The notes: a model not told the origin generated them from the sequence alone. DNA of 64,000 nt from Lepidurus packardi (GCA_023053545.1 JAKZAN010000007.1:9982001-10046000); one strand, 5' to 3'. Positions 22,086-34,735 are shown, counted from the stretch's first letter. Program-made: numbers and translations.

Positions 22086-22718
22086 GTGTCTTCAACACAA
22101 TTGAGTATTTTGCAGTTCAAGTGCGTTACTGTCTCCGGCCGCACTCCAGGAATAGTTATCTTGATCCCGCAGAGAGCTAATAACTTGGCTTCTCGGGTTC
22201 CGACAGCAATTGGCATTTCTGCAATACAATGTGCCTCACTGTGTGTCCAAACACCGCAAAATGCTTGTCAGTCCTATTCGTACAACCCAGACACCAAGTA
22301 CTGCTTCACTCGTAACATAACGCTGAGTTACAATGGGTCTCTGTGTGGAGTTGCTGTTGACCTAGCTCGTGACAAATGCCAACGATCTGGTGACACATTC
22401 ATTGCGTATGGTGGTACGAAGCCTTTGTATAGAGTTTTTTCTTATAAGAAAGTAACAGGATTACCTTTGGATTGTACAGGCCAAGCTCGAAGCATGATGG
22501 AGTGCATTTGTGGGGTCGATACCAACCAATGGATGGAACCGACAACATCGCTGTACAATTGCATCGAAATGTGCAACAACAAATACCCTTGTGCGGTTGA
22601 ATTAAGGTCAATTAATCGTTGTAGAATGTGTAATGGTTCAGTAGGTTCTTGTAACAGTGTCCCGATACTTACTGCTTCCGAAAAAAACCGCCTAGTTTGT
22701 ATGCCCATCCCTGCGTAA
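21973..22718 (+). CDS. Array gene 5: secreted two-domain cysteine-rich protein (B subtype)
   Basis: Exons 21973-22030, 22087-22413 and 22480-22718; 207 residues. Signal peptide MAYIIRKLTLLHMLCVYNE is shared with the genes at 30570 and 35460. B-type exon 2 is 327 bp, with CVTVSGRTPGIV, CASLCVQTPQNACQSYSYNP and a SYNGSLCG loop. Exon 3 has EMCNNKYPCAV and NGSVGSC. Intron 2 is 66 bp, a multiple of three, with no stop in frame, so an unspliced reading would also be open (see findings). CAGTGTTCC at 21941 lies 32 bp before the ATG. Confidence 0.85.
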
Positions 22719-23720
22719 TTATAATTTAGGCAATTACATGTGCGTCTAATATAGATAAGAAATACCACAGTATCTACGTAGTGTGTTCGTATGAAATACG
22801 CTTGTTCAATGAAAATACATCATCTTCTGTACATACCAAAAAACAGGCATTCCTTGGTCTAATGAATTTTTTTGTAGCTTGGATTTCAATCCGGTTAAGT
22901 TTTGAGCGAAAAGCGGACTTTAATCTAAAAAGTAAGATCACAAAGGACGCAATACTTTTTTCACGTCGTCTCCGTGTATCACCTTACAATTTCCTCAGTC
23001 CTTCACTCAAATCTATCTTCACCCAAATCAAATCTGGACCTTCCTTCGAATCAAGCGCATTGGGAATGGAGCAACGTATTGGGAAACGAGATTTCCTTCT
23101 AGAGACTACGTTCCTTTTTTGGGTGTCGAATATCTGGTGAAGTAAAAGCATTAGCTTAAAGCCGATATCCAGTTGCGCTTTGACAGCTAGGACATTAAGA
23201 ACATTTTGTCCAAATAACGATAATCACTAGCTGCGGTTGTCGCTACTTGGGACATAATGTTTAGCGATCAGTTGACCTATCTGTTGAGGTGGCAATGCGA
23301 TGGCAACATCAGTGCCATCTGTGAGTGTTTCGCAACAATAGGCTAAGGTAGACAGGAGCCAGATGTTTTTAAAGGGAAAGCGAACTTTCACGCAAAAATT
23401 CAGACCAACACCGATGGAATGTTTTTTTCCAGCAAACCTCGTCAACAGATCTACCTTCTTCCTACTATGGATTTGATCATTTATCCGCACATCCATGGGT
23501 ACTACCTTTTCCATGGGCACCATAAAACTCCATTCAGGAGTATTGTATCCCCTACAAGGCCACTGACTGGCCTAGGGTCGTTTTATGGGGTCGAACACTT
23601 ATAAAGTAAAAGATATACCTTTAGCCGGTATTCCCTTATGCTTTATGAGCAAGTAAAAATTAGTAGCATTCTGTTCCAAATAATGACAATGGATAGCTGC
23701 CGTTATCGCTTTTTCGACAG

Positions 23721-23763
23721 AATGTTTAGTGATCGGCAGACCTTTTGTATGAGGTGGCAATGC
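23721..23763 (+). promoter_or_regulatory. Conserved A-type upstream block, gene 6
   Basis: AATGTTTAGTGATCGGC then GAGGTGGCAATGC, about 85-125 bp before the presumed start-site motif at 23847. The same block precedes genes at 28310 (28161-28203), 31841 (31692-31734) and 37547 (37399-37440). Diverged forms lie upstream of 18973 and 26114. Confidence 0.45.
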
Positions 23764-23878
23764 TTTCGAGCATTCAAGCAGACATATCAGTTCCGTCGTC
23801 CGGTTCCGTCGTCGTGCCGGTTCCTTTATTCTGGTTTAGACCTGATCAGTGTTCCCGGTAGTATCGACTTGAGAAGAT

Positions 23879-24624
23879 ATGGCTGGCAGGACGTTTAAAC
23901 TGTGTGTCTTACAAGCTTTATACATGTACATCGCAGGTAACTCACTTTTGGACTAAAATCGTAACAACAATGGTCTCTTTCTAGTTTCATCTATGGAGTC
24001 AAGTATATCCCATTTTAAATGTATTGACTCTCCTGGTCGTACACCGGGTATTCTGGATGTAATTCTGCAATACGGGCCCTTGATCAACACGACTCCAACA
24101 GCAATAGGCATCTCTGCCGTACAATGTGCATCACTATGCAAGCGATATACAGCTTGCCAGTCATACTCATATAACCCGGTCACCCAATATTGCTTTACGC
24201 GTAATGTCACGCTGCAACATCAGGGGATTTTATACGGTACTCCCGTTAATGAGTCTCAACAAAAATGCCAACGATCTGGCGATACATTCGTTGCGTATGG
24301 TGGTACATGAGATTTTTAAAGTTTTAAGAAGTTAGCTGCAGCTAGAAAATAAGATGATTTCTTTCTGTTTGAACAGGTAAAGATAAAACCATGCTGGAAT
24401 GCATTTGTGGCGCATTTCATAATCATAAATGGGGTGACAGTGCTTCGGGTTACTCGCGCTACGATTGCAGTGACAGGTGCAAGAACTGGAATCCTTGTGC
24501 GGTTTACATAGGTGCAGCTGACGCATGCGATATTTGTAATACAACGGTAAGCGCTTGTAATGGGGGCACACCAACTAGGGACAATAATCCAAAACGAATG
24601 ATTTGCATGTCCATTCTCCCTTAA
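23879..24624 (+). CDS. Array gene 6: secreted two-domain cysteine-rich protein (A subtype)
   Basis: Exons 23879-23936, 23985-24302 and 24377-24624; 207 residues. Signal peptide MAGRTFKLCVLQALYMYIA. Exon 2 has CIDSPGRTPGILDV, CASLCKRYTACQSYSYNP and YCFTRNVTL. The usual LCG word reads LYG, so one domain cysteine is lost, as in the gene at 37547. Exon 3 starts TMLECICG and ends ICMSILP, where M-P-I-P is the norm. CAGTGTTCC at 23847. It may be functional with an unpaired cysteine or be starting to decay. Confidence 0.82.
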
Positions 24625-25189
24625 TTATAACAATGTACCGTTGTATCTATGTAGGAAACGAAGAAAGTACTCGTGTTCTATTGTAGTAAACCGTTTTTGA
24701 AGTTTTGTGTGCTTTAAAAGTGTTCTAGAAATACACAAACTTATAATCCTAAATGAATTCCTATAAAAGGTACTTTAACCGACTTCGATAAGACATGAAG
24801 CAATCACTTTCTAGTGATGTCCCAGTAAAGTTACTTTAGTATAATTAAGTCATCTAAGACTGAATGCCTATAATCGAGGACAATTAATTCAAAGTACGCG
24901 CTTCATTAAGTACGCTTCATAAAGTACGCGTAATATTGCGCATTGGACGCATTTTATCCACCATGATTTTACTTTCAGGTAAAAAGTTCGCTGTTCGCTC
25001 CAACACCTAATGAGATTTAAAACTAGCTACAGAAATCCAGTAAATCCAGACACAATAAAGTGCACCTAAACGTTTCATAGTCTCATCTTCTAACCGATAA
25101 TCCTTAGAGTTTATTATCTACAAAAGGTACTTTAACCGACTTCGATAGTGGTGGTATTCCGGTTCCTAAATCCTAAGACAACTTGCAAA

Positions 25190-25315
25190 GATCTGGCGAT
25201 ACATTCCTTGCATATTGTACTGTTACAGGAGATTTTTCAAAGTCTTACGAAGTTAGGTACACGAATTCGGGACACTAAAAACAGCGCCTGGTTCGCATGT
25301 CCTTTGCCTGTTAAT
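25190..25315 (+). pseudogene. Array gene remnant
   Basis: The end of an exon 2 (TCTGGCGATACATTC, TGCATATTG) followed by a piece resembling an exon 3 end (GCATGTCCTTTGCC). No open structure remains. A related remnant lies near 38440-38530. Confidence 0.55.
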
Positions 25316-26113
25316 TGCAACGTCGACTTCACCTTTATGAGGATAGACATAGACGCAGTAAATTCTATTGAATAATTAACTTTTAAATTTTGGAATCTGT
25401 TGTAAATATTACAGTACTATATTGTTATAAAATACGTAAATGGAAAAAAACAATTCAGATCTCTATAAAACTTAAAATTCCTATAAAAGTTACTTTGGTG
25501 CCCTTAGATTACATAAGAACGAATAATTAAAGCCGAGGTATTCATGAACTGAATATCATATCATAAACTGAAAGTATTCATAGGAATTACACAATTTATT
25601 AGACACTGCTATGTCCATTGAAAAAACTAAAACAAATCCTCGGGAAAATTCTTAAATCGAAAATCAGATTCGGTTTTTTAAACTTTTTCCGCCTTTCCCG
25701 AAAATCAAGAATGGAGAATTCCATTCCGGAGTATTTTACCTACTGCAAGGCCATTGGCTGGACTAGTTTCGTTTTTTGGGTGTCGAATATCTAGTAACGT
25801 AAAACCACTAGCTTTGACTGGTATATACAGCTATACCTTGATAGCTAGTACGTGATCCATATTCTGTCCCAAAAGGGTAATCGCTAGGTGTGATTACCGT
25901 TATTCGGGACAGAGTAATCGGTTGACCTTTTTGATGAGGTGGCAATGCGTTCACACTTTCAAGCAGAGACCGTCTTATATTGAAAATCAATTGTTACGTA
26001 AAAACGTGGTCCCTAGGTACCTGCTTGCTAACGCGTCATCTGGGTTGCCGGTTCCTTTATCCAAGCAAAAGATTAGACAATGCCAGTGCTCCAGGTGGTC
26101 TCTAGTTGAGAAG

Positions 26114-26858
26114 ATGTCTGACAGGATGCTTAAACTGTATGTTTTACAAGCACTATACATGTACATCGCAGGTATTTCCTTTTAATTTTATATTCTAATC
26201 CAATTAGCAATGGTACTTTTCCAGTGTCCTCCATACCGCCAAGTACGTCAATTTTTAAATGTATTGACTCTCCTAGTCGTACACCAGGACTTTTTGATGT
26301 TATTCTGCAATTTGGACCCTTGATCAACTCGACTCCCACAGCAAAAGGCATATCTGCCATACAGTGTGCATCACTGTGCAAACCATTTACAGCTTGCCAG
26401 TCCTACTCATATAACCCGGTCACCAGATATTGCTTTACGCGTAATGTTACGCTGCAGCATAAGGGGAATTTATGCGGTATTCCCGTTAATGAGTCTCAAC
26501 AGCAATGCCAACAATCTGGCGACACATTCATTGCGTATGGTGGTATATATAACCTTTTCAAAGTCTTTGTTAGTAAGCTGAAATGAACGTAACTTTTAAT
26601 ATGGTAGGTGAACATAAAACCATGATGGAATGTATTTGTGGCGCATCTAATAATTTTGCATGGTCTGATGGTAGTAGTTCCGTGTACTCGCGCTACAATT
26701 GCAGTGACAGGTGCAAGAACTGGCATCCTTGTGCGGTTTACATAGGTTCAAGTTCCTCGTGCGATATTTGTAATAGCACTGTAAGCGCTTGTAATGGCGG
26801 CACACCAATTAGGGACACTGCTCCAAAACGAATGATTTGCACGCCCATTCCCCCTTAA
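26114..26858 (+). CDS. Array gene 7: secreted two-domain cysteine-rich protein
   Basis: Exons 26114-26171, 26225-26542 and 26608-26858; 208 residues. Signal peptide MSDRMLKLYVLQALYMYIA starts MSD rather than MAG. Exon 2 has CIDSPSRTPGLFDV and CASLCKPFTACQSY; the last exon 2 Cys is set in QQCQQSGDTF. Exon 3 has a Ser-rich insert before YSRYNCSDRC and ends ICTPIPP, with Thr for the usual Met. The GAGGTGGCAATGC block is at 25936. CAGTGCTCC lies 30 rather than 32 bp before the ATG. Confidence 0.85.
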
Positions 26859-27502
26859 TTATAACAATGTAACGTCGTACAAGTGTATGAAATTAAGTAC
26901 TATTCACGTTTAAGGCACCAATCGTTTTTGAAGTTTTTTTTCGTGTTTTAAAAGTGTTTTAGCAATACACAAGCTTGTAATCCAAATTAAACTCTTGTAA
27001 AAAGTACTTTAAACGACTTCGGTAGAGAATGCTCTCGTGGTACTGTACAGGAGATTTGTTCCATTTCCTATCTTCTGCTCTTCAGATGAACCTCTAAGTA
27101 CCACATGCTTACTGCTATAACAACTGCAGAGTAGACCGCAGGATCTCTGTGGATTGAATATAGCTAGCAATATTCCGGTGTCCATTAAAAAGATAGAAAC
27201 GTCTCAGTATTACATGTGTTACAGACCAGTCCGTAAGCTGGTGCATCTTGAACGTGGGTTAGCGTCTCAACGGCTTTCCTACACAACCGAACAGACACTA
27301 GCCGTAGGCCCCATATACCTAAGCACATAGATGTCTAAGAGATTGCGAAACCACCTCCCTCTTTTTACTGCTAAACTGGAGAAAAAAGGGAAAATTTCTT
27401 TGGGAAAAATGGGCGGTGAGACAGTGGAGTTAGAAGAGTCTTTTAGTTTGTTCCTCACAATCAGTTTTCGTTATACCGAATCATCGTTGGACAGCTCAAA
27501 GC

Positions 27503-27935
27503 TCATAATAAGCGATCATCATAATAAGTCCTTTAAGATTGGATTCTGTAATGCTGATGATTCTAATAACCAGTGACCATAATCTGACGCCTACTGTAAA
27601 TTGTGTCATAGCACTGCTTATGTAAATCGACACATTGTAGTATATATTCAAATTTGTATGACGAATGTCTATGGGTTAACTTGTGACATTGGACAAAAAT
27701 ACCAAATCTTTTATGGAGATAATAATCCAACGCAGTATTCTTTTAGGGACGACCTACGTATGCGTAATGACGATCCATTAATAATGCTGCGTAATGAGGT
27801 ATTATTTTTCAATGAAAAGTCATAGAAACTACAACGGAGACTTGTGGAGAATTATATGGGTAAGTCCATGGATAAACATGAAAAGGAACATGGAGAATCT
27901 TGTAAACTTCGATGGATAAAACATGTAAAAATATA
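27503..27935. repeat. Segment duplicated from 7 kb, copy 2
   Basis: Near-identical to 6959-7392. It ends where A-type leader sequence begins, so it looks inserted between array blocks. Confidence 0.85.
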
Positions 27936-28309
27936 ACGTGCTGGCAAGATCGAGAAACGAGACTTCCATTCGGGAGTATTTTTTTCCCCCTACAAGGCCA
28001 CTTACTGGACTACGGTCGTTGTATGGGGTCAAACGCTTATAAAGTAAAAGCAATATACCTTGAGCCGGTATTCACTTAGGCTTTACGAGCAAGTAAAAAT
28101 TAGTAGCATTATGTACCAAATAACGATAATGGTTAGCTGCGGCTATCGCTTTTTCGACAGAATGTTTAGTAATTGGCTGACTATTTCTATGAGGTGGCAA
28201 TGCTTTCGAACATTCAATCAGACATATTAGTTCCGTCGTTCGGGTTGCCGGTTCCTTTATTCCTGTTTAGACCTGATCAGTGTTCCCGGTAGTTCCGACT
28301 TGAGAAGAT

Positions 28310-29063
28310 ATGGCTGGCAGGACGTTTAAACTGTGTGTCTTACAAGCTTTATACATGTACATTGCAGGTACGTCCCTTTAATTTTGCATTAAAAGATAAA
28401 CGACAATGGTTTCTTTCTAGTTTCATCTATGGAGTCAAGTATATCACATTTTAAATGTATTGACTCTCCTGGTCGTACACCGGGAATTCTTGATGTTATT
28501 CTGCAATATGGACCCTTGATTAAATCGACTCCTACAGCAAAAGGCATATCTGCCATACAGTGTGCATCACTGTGCAAACCATTTACAGCTTGCCAGTCAT
28601 ATTCATATAACCCAGTCACCCAACATTGCTTTACGCGTAACATCACGCTGCAACATAAGGGGATTTTATGCGGTATTCCCATGAATGAGTCTCAACAAAA
28701 ATGCCAACGATCTGGCAATACATTCATTGCATATGGTGGTAACAAGAGATTTTTCAAATTATTAAAAGGTTAGCTGCAGCCAAAAAATTGAAGTGTTCTC
28801 TTCCTGATTGTATAGGTAAAAATAAAACCATGATGGAATGCATTTGTGGCGCATTTCATAATCATAAATGGGGTGACAGTGCTTCGGGTTACTCGCGCTA
28901 CGATTGCAGTGACAGGTGCCAGAACTGGTATCCTTGTGCGGTTTACATAGGTACAGTTGACGCGTGCGATATTTGTAATGCAACGGTAAGCGCTTGCAAT
29001 AGCAGTACACCAATTGTGTTTTCTAATCCAAAACGATTGACTTGCATGCCTATTCCCCCTTAA
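28310..29063 (+). CDS. Array gene 8: secreted two-domain cysteine-rich protein (A subtype)
   Basis: Exons 28310-28367, 28421-28738 and 28816-29063; 207 residues. Signal peptide identical to gene 6 (MAGRTFKLCV...). Exon 2 keeps all family cysteines, including LCG, and has CKPFTACQSY like gene 7 and gene 3, so it mixes an A-type leader with the KPF variant. Exon 3 is almost identical to that of gene 6 over its first half (HNHKWGDSASGYSRYDC), then diverges and ends TCMPIPP. CAGTGTTCC at 28278; A-type upstream block at 28161-28203. Confidence 0.87.
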
Positions 29064-29730
29064 TTATAACAATGCAACGTTGTTTCTATGTGGGAAACGA
29101 AGAAAGTACTCGTGTTCTGTTGCAGTAAACCGCTGTTGAAGTTTTGTGTGTTTTAGAGGTGTTCTAGAAATACACAAACTTATAATCCTAAATGAATTCC
29201 TATAAAAGGTACTTTAACCGACTTCGATAGGCATGAAGCAATCACTTTCTAGTAATGTCCCAGTAAAGTTTCTTTAGTATAATTAAGTCATCTAAGACTG
29301 AATGCCTATAATCGAGGACAATTAATTCAAAGTACGCACATCCCAGATTGTACGAACTTCTTCACAGTAACTATATGTTCATTACTCATTTGTTACTCAA
29401 TAGTAACCATATGTTAATGACTCATTTGGGGATGCTTGCTTTTTTTCAAAAGAATATCCTTTTTATAATTATACAAGAAACCGTGTCTTGTTTCCTATCT
29501 TTTACGCTTACGATGATCCACTATAGGGCTCATGCCTCACTGCTTCGTAATTATAAAGTAGACCACACAATAACTAGTGATTGAATATAGACAGCTGTGA
29601 TAGACAGCCATATTCTTGTGCCCATAAAAACGTCGCAATGACTTGTTTTACTGTATTTAAACATATTGATTACCGGGACAAATAGTCGTTTTAGTGTGTT
29701 CCATTGTTTCTCGGTAACAATTACCCGGTA

Positions 29731-30200
29731 TTACTTCACTATGTGTTCAAACTCGCTATACGGCTTGTCAATCGTATTCGTACGACCCAGTTACCCGGTA
29801 TTGCTATACTCGTAAAATCACGCTGTATCAAACTGGGATCCTGTGTGGTATTCGCGTTGATCAATCCCGTTTAAGATGCCAACAACCGTGTGTCATGTTC
29901 ATCGCATACGCGGGTACATTGGTTTGACTGTTTTCAATCATTCAAGAGAAATTGAGTTGTTAGGCAATTTTAACTCTTTTAACCCTAAAAGTCCAGCTCG
30001 AACTATGACAGAGTGTATTTGCGGGTTAAGGGCTACCAGTTGGACGGATCAACCCGATGATCCCACATTTAATGTATGCATTGGAGGGTGCTAGAATCAG
30101 TATCCTTACGCCGTGAACATGGGTACCACAAAAAGTTGTGTGTTATGTAACAGGGCGCAAAGTTCTAGCAGCAATACCGCCACTGTGTATGCCCTATTAC
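29731..30200 (+). pseudogene. Array pseudogene related to gene 2
   Basis: Exon 2 remnant (29731-29913) matching the later part of gene 2 exon 2, and an exon 3 remnant from about 29990. Signal exon and the start of exon 2 are missing. The exon 3 acceptor AG is lost (CTAAAAGTCC where gene 2 has CCTAGGTCC), TAG at 30092-30094 interrupts the frame after GGC, and the final VCMPI part is shortened. Confidence 0.85.
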
Positions 30201-30204
30201 TGAT

Positions 30205-30682
30205 ACAGCTTATATAGCTATAGGAAACTAGGAACTGATATTAGTTATACAGCTATAGGAAAGGTAAGGAGTAGAATAAAACTACAAATTGTAAAGATTA
30301 TCCGTGATGTACAGTACATGGGCGTGGTCGTGCAACGTTAGGATAATAAACTATACTCTAACGATTATCGGTTAGAAGATGAGACTATCAAACGTCTAGA
30401 CGCATTTTAGCGTGTCTGAGGAACGACAAATTCCTGTAATACCGATCCACTGGGCACAGAAATGTAGATACGTTGATCCTCTATAGTCGATTTTTATGAT
30501 TTCTTAGCCCACCTTGGGGTTTGTACCTTTTGTATCCCAGTGTTCCAAGTCCTCTCCTTTCGACAAGACATGGCTTACATAATTCGTAAACTGACTCTCT
30601 TACATATGTTGTGCGTTTACAACGAACGTAAGTATCTCTGCAAACTATAACATACAAACAAGACTTACCGTCTGTTTTTCAG
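30205..30682. repeat. B-type block duplication, leader of gene 10
   Basis: Same leader as 21640-22085 and 35130-35571 but truncated on the left, where it abuts the gene 2-like pseudogene. Carries CTATAGTCGATTTTTATGAT and CTTTTGTATCCCAGTGTTCC. Confidence 0.75.
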
Positions 30683-31309
30683 TGTCTTCAAAACAATTGA
30701 GTATTTCGCAGTTCAAGTGCATTACTGTCTCGGGTCGCACTCCAGGAATAGATAGAATGATCCCGCTGGGAGCCAAATACTTGGCTTCTCGGGTTCCGAC
30801 AGCAATTGGCATTTCTGCAATACAATGTGCCTCACTGTGTGCCCAAACACCGCGAAATGCTTGTCAGTCCTATTCGTACAACCCAGACACCAAGTACTGC
30901 TTCACTCGTAACATCACGCTGAGTTACAATGGGTCTTTGTGTGGAGTTCCTGTTCACCTAGCTCGCGATAAATGCCACCGATCTGGCGACACATTCATTG
31001 CGTATGGTGGTACGAAGCCTTTGTATAGATTTTTTTTATAAGAAAGTAACAGGATTATCTTTGGATAGTACAGGCCAAGCTCGAAGCATGATGGAGTGCA
31101 TTTGTGGGGCCGACGCCAACCAATGGTCTGAAAAGTTAGCAACGCTGTACAATTGCATCGAAATGTGCAACACATATCCTTGTGCGATTGAATTTGTATC
31201 GCTCACCGTTCCTTGTAGAATTTGTAAAGGTTCAGTAGGTTCTTGTCACGGTGTTCCGATACTTACTTCGGAAAAAAGCCGCCTAGTTTGTATGCCCATT
31301 CCTGCGTAA
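30570..31309 (+). CDS. Array gene 10: secreted two-domain cysteine-rich protein (B subtype)
   Basis: Exons 30570-30627, 30683-31009 and 31074-31309; 206 residues. Same signal peptide as gene 5. Intron 2 is 64 bp, so unlike gene 5 it shifts frame if retained. Exon 2 has CITVSGRTPGID and CASLCAQTPRNACQSY. Exon 3 has EMCNTYPCAI, one residue shorter than in genes 5 and 15, then PCRICKGSVGSC. CAGTGTTCC at 30538. All family cysteines present. Confidence 0.87.
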
Positions 31310-31840
31310 TTATAATTTAGGCAATTACATGTGCGTTTAATATAGATAAGAAATACCACAGTATCTACATAGTGTGTTCTTATGAAGCACGCTTGTTCAA
31401 TGAAAATACATAATCATAAAAAAAGGCATGCCTTGGTCTAATGAACTTTTTTTGTAGCTTGGTTTTCCATCCGGTTAAGTATAGAGCGAAAAGCGGAGTA
31501 TTTCGGGAGTATTTTACCCCCTACAAGGTCACTGCCTGGCCTACGGTCGTTTTATGGGGGGAACGCTTACAAAGTAAAAGTAATATACCTTTTAGCCGGT
31601 ATTCACTTATGCTTTACAAGCAAGTTAAAATTACTAGCATTATGTCCCAAATAACGATAATGGATAGCTGCGGTTATCACTTTTTCGACAGAATGTTTAG
31701 TAATTGGCTGACGTTTTGTATGAGGTGGCAATGCTTTCGAACATTCAAGCAGACATATCAGTTCCGTCGTCCGGGTTGCCGGTTCCTTTATTCTGATTTA
31801 GACCTGATCAGTGTTCCTGGTAGTACCGACTTGAAAAGAT

Positions 31841-32629
31841 ATGGCTGGCAGGACGTTTAAACTGTGTGTCTTACAAGCATTATACATGTACATCGCAGGT
31901 ACGTCCCTTTAATTTTGCATTAAAAGATAAACGACAATGTCTCTTGCCAGTGTCGTCCGTAAAGCCAAGTATATCCCATTTTAAATGTATTGACTCTCCT
32001 GGTCGTACACCGGGTATTCTGGATGTAATTCTGCAATTTGGACCCTTGATCAACTCGACTCCAACAGCAATAGGCATCTCTGCCGTACAATGTGCATCAC
32101 TATGCAAGCGACAAAAAGCTTGCCAGTCGTACTCATATAACCCAGTCACCCAATATTGCTTTACGCGTAAAGTCACGCTGCAACATCAGGGGATTTCATG
32201 CGGTACTCCCGTTCATGAATCTCGACAGAAATGCAAACAATCGGGCGATACATTCATCGCATATCGCGGTAAGTACTTGAGACTACGCCTGCTACTACTA
32301 AAAAATTACTAGAGATTTTTCACAAGTTTTCAAAAGTTAGCTGCCGCTAGAAAATAAAATTATTTCTTCCTGATTTTACAGGTACAGATAAAACCATGCT
32401 GGAATGCATTTGCGGCGTATATAGTGGTTGGGTTGATACAACTACTTCGGTTTACTCGTTCTACAATTGCACTGACAGGTGCAAGAACTGGTATCCTTGT
32501 GCGGTTCTTATAGGTGCGTATAACGGGTGCGACATTTGTAATGCAACGGTAAGCGCATGTGGCGGTACCCCAACTAGGGACAGTAACCCAAAACGAATAG
32601 TTTGCATGCCCATTCCCACTAGATTTTAA
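31841..32629 (+). CDS. Array gene 11: secreted two-domain cysteine-rich protein (A subtype)
   Basis: Exons 31841-31898, 31951-32268 and 32382-32629; 207 residues. Signal peptide as in gene 6. Intron 2 (113 bp) is longer than in its sisters. Exon 2 has CKRQKACQSY and TRKVTL, losing the NVT glycosylation site kept in most copies. The exon ends AYRG instead of AYGG. Exon 3 has the shorter GVYSGWVDTTTSVYS segment and a charged tail, PIPTRF. CAGTGTTCC at 31809; upstream block at 31692-31734. Confidence 0.86.
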
Positions 32630-33257
32630 CAATTCAACTTTGTATATGCGTAGGAGAAAAAAGAAGTAATCGTGTTCTATTGCAAGAAACCGTTTGAAAA
32701 GATTGTGTGTGTCTTAAAAATGTCCTAGCAATACACAATTGGATCATCCAAATTAAATTCCTACAAAAGGTACTTTAACCGACTTCAAGAATGAAAACTG
32801 TATTCCTATCGGGTAGTCCCGTTCAAAATCTCAAGGATGTGGCAATAGCTTCCTGGCATTTGGTGGTGTAACATGACATTTTTCCATTTCCTATCTTTTA
32901 CGAATACGACGAACCTCACGTAGGGGTCTTTGCTCACTGCTTCGTAACTACCAAGTTGACCGCGCATTCACTGGGGACTGAATATAGAAAGCAATAACAA
33001 GTATAATAATAAGTACCCATTAAAGGTAGCAATGACTTAACTTAAATGAAAAAATCTTTGAATTTTTCTAACTTAATTAACGTAGTGCTGTTTTTAAAAC
33101 AAGACAAATCCCTCCGATTCTATATATTTAAGAATATCTTTAAATACAAAATTACTGCACGAATTCCAAGAGCTCTAGTAAAACTGGACTTTTTGACATT
33201 GCAACATGTTCTTTACTACTATTGTCAGACACGTGATCGTAACTAACAACCTACGAT

Positions 33258-33565
33258 TCTTGACGCATTCATTGTGCAAGGTGGTACATGAGATGTTTTA
33301 AAGTTTCAAAAAGTTAGGTGCAGCTATACAAAATATATTTCTTCCTGATTTTATAGGTGAAAATAAAACCATGATGGAGTGCATTTGTGGCGCATTTCAT
33401 AATAATGAATGGGGGGATAGTAGTATTTCGGGTTACTTGCGCTACGATTGCAGTGACAGGTGCAAGAACTGGTATCCTTGTGCGGTTCTCGTAGGTGCGC
33501 AAGGCCGGTGCGATATTTGTAATGCAACGGTAGGCGCATGTGGCGGTACACTAACTAGGACATAA
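33258..33565 (+). pseudogene. Array pseudogene, mainly exon 3
   Basis: The end of exon 2 (33258-33286, GCATTCATTGTGCAAGGTGG) and an exon 3 with a good acceptor (33357-33565) reading MMECICGAFHNNEWGD. The frame stops at TAA 33563-33565 after LTRT, so the last cysteine and MPIP tail are missing. No exon 1 or main part of exon 2 upstream. Confidence 0.8.
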
Positions 33566-33704
33566 AGGACAGTAATGAATATCATTGTAATAAAAACTGG
33601 AACTCGTTAAAGGTCCTTAAAATTACGTCACGCTCGTTCATTTCTTTGCCATAGAAATACTTGGAACCAGAACAGTGTTCCAAGTCGACTTCCTAAGAAA
33701 AGAC

Positions 33705-34462
33705 ATGGCTCTGATGATACTTGAACTGGTACTCTTGGTACAAGTTCTATACACTTATGTTACAGGTGAGTTCTTTAATTACTTTACAGTCTAACTATAT
33801 TAAACAAACATCGTTTGCTTCTTAGTGTCTTCTACACTGTCAAGCTTTTCGCAGTTTAAGTGTATTAACTCTCCCGGTCGTGTACCGGGAATTCTTGATA
33901 TTATTCTGCAAGATGGACCTTTGGTTCCTTTGATTCCAACAGCAGTGGGAATCTCGGCCTTTCAATGCGCATCATTGTGTGTTGAGGCGAAATTTAACGC
34001 TTGCCAATCCTACTCATATGATTCGGTCACCCGGCATTGCTTTACACGTAATATCACACTATATCAAACTGGGATCCTCTGCGGTATTCCTGTTGACCAG
34101 TCTCGAGGAAAGTGCCAAACAAATGTCGAAACATTCATCGCATACGGTGGTGCGTAAGATTGCTTCGTGTTAAAATGCTAATCGAAAGTAAACTGACACA
34201 GTATCTTCCTAATCAAATAGGTACAAATAAAACCATGATGGAATGCATTTGTGGGAAACGTAATGGCAATTGGAAACAAGTATCTGGCTATCCCTTGCCA
34301 TATGATTGCATAAATGCGTGTCAGAATTCGTATCCTTGCGCGATTAACATACATGGATCAAATTACTGTGATTTTTGTAATAATACAATAAGCACCTGTT
34401 CCTTTAAAGTATCCTCTACCAGAATAGAAAACGCTCTGATTTGCATGCCCATTCCCCCTTGA
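33705..34462 (+). CDS. Array gene 13: secreted two-domain cysteine-rich protein (C subtype)
   Basis: Exons 33705-33765, 33826-34149 and 34221-34462; 208 residues. The C-type signal peptide MALMILELVLLVQVLYTYVT is one codon longer than in A and B. Exon 2 has CINSPGRVPGILDI, CASLCVEAKFNACQSYSYDS and TNVETFIAYGG, so the usual SGD before TF is replaced. Intron 2 starts GTGCGT. Exon 3 has GKRNGNWKQVSGYPLPYDC and ends ICMPIPP. CAGTGTTCC at 33673, within an 80 bp leader shared with the genes at 39467 and 42715. Confidence 0.86.
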
Positions 34463-34619
34463 TTACGATATCGACTTGGTCTATACCTGGCTAAATGCCA
34501 CGTTTTAATTCACAACTGAAAACTTTCAAGTTTTGAGTGTATCAAAAGTGTTCCAACAATGCACAATTCCTTTTGTCCAGACAGACAGCTTGGATTCCTA
34601 GAAATTACCTTCACCCGAT

Positions 34620-34735
34620 TTCCTTGTACCATGTGTAACAAAACAGTAAGCGTTTGCACGACAACCCCGGTTCTTGTTGCCGACCAAACTAAACTAGTGT
34701 GTATGCCTATTACTGTCGTACTAATACTCTAGACC
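34620..34735 (+). pseudogene. Exon 3 tail fragment
   Basis: Contains CCATGTGTAACAAAACAGTAAG and GTGTATGCCTATTACTG, equivalent to the CNATVSAC and VCMPI parts of exon 3. Its last part is duplicated near 21176-21230 and marks the edge of the B-type block. Confidence 0.65.
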
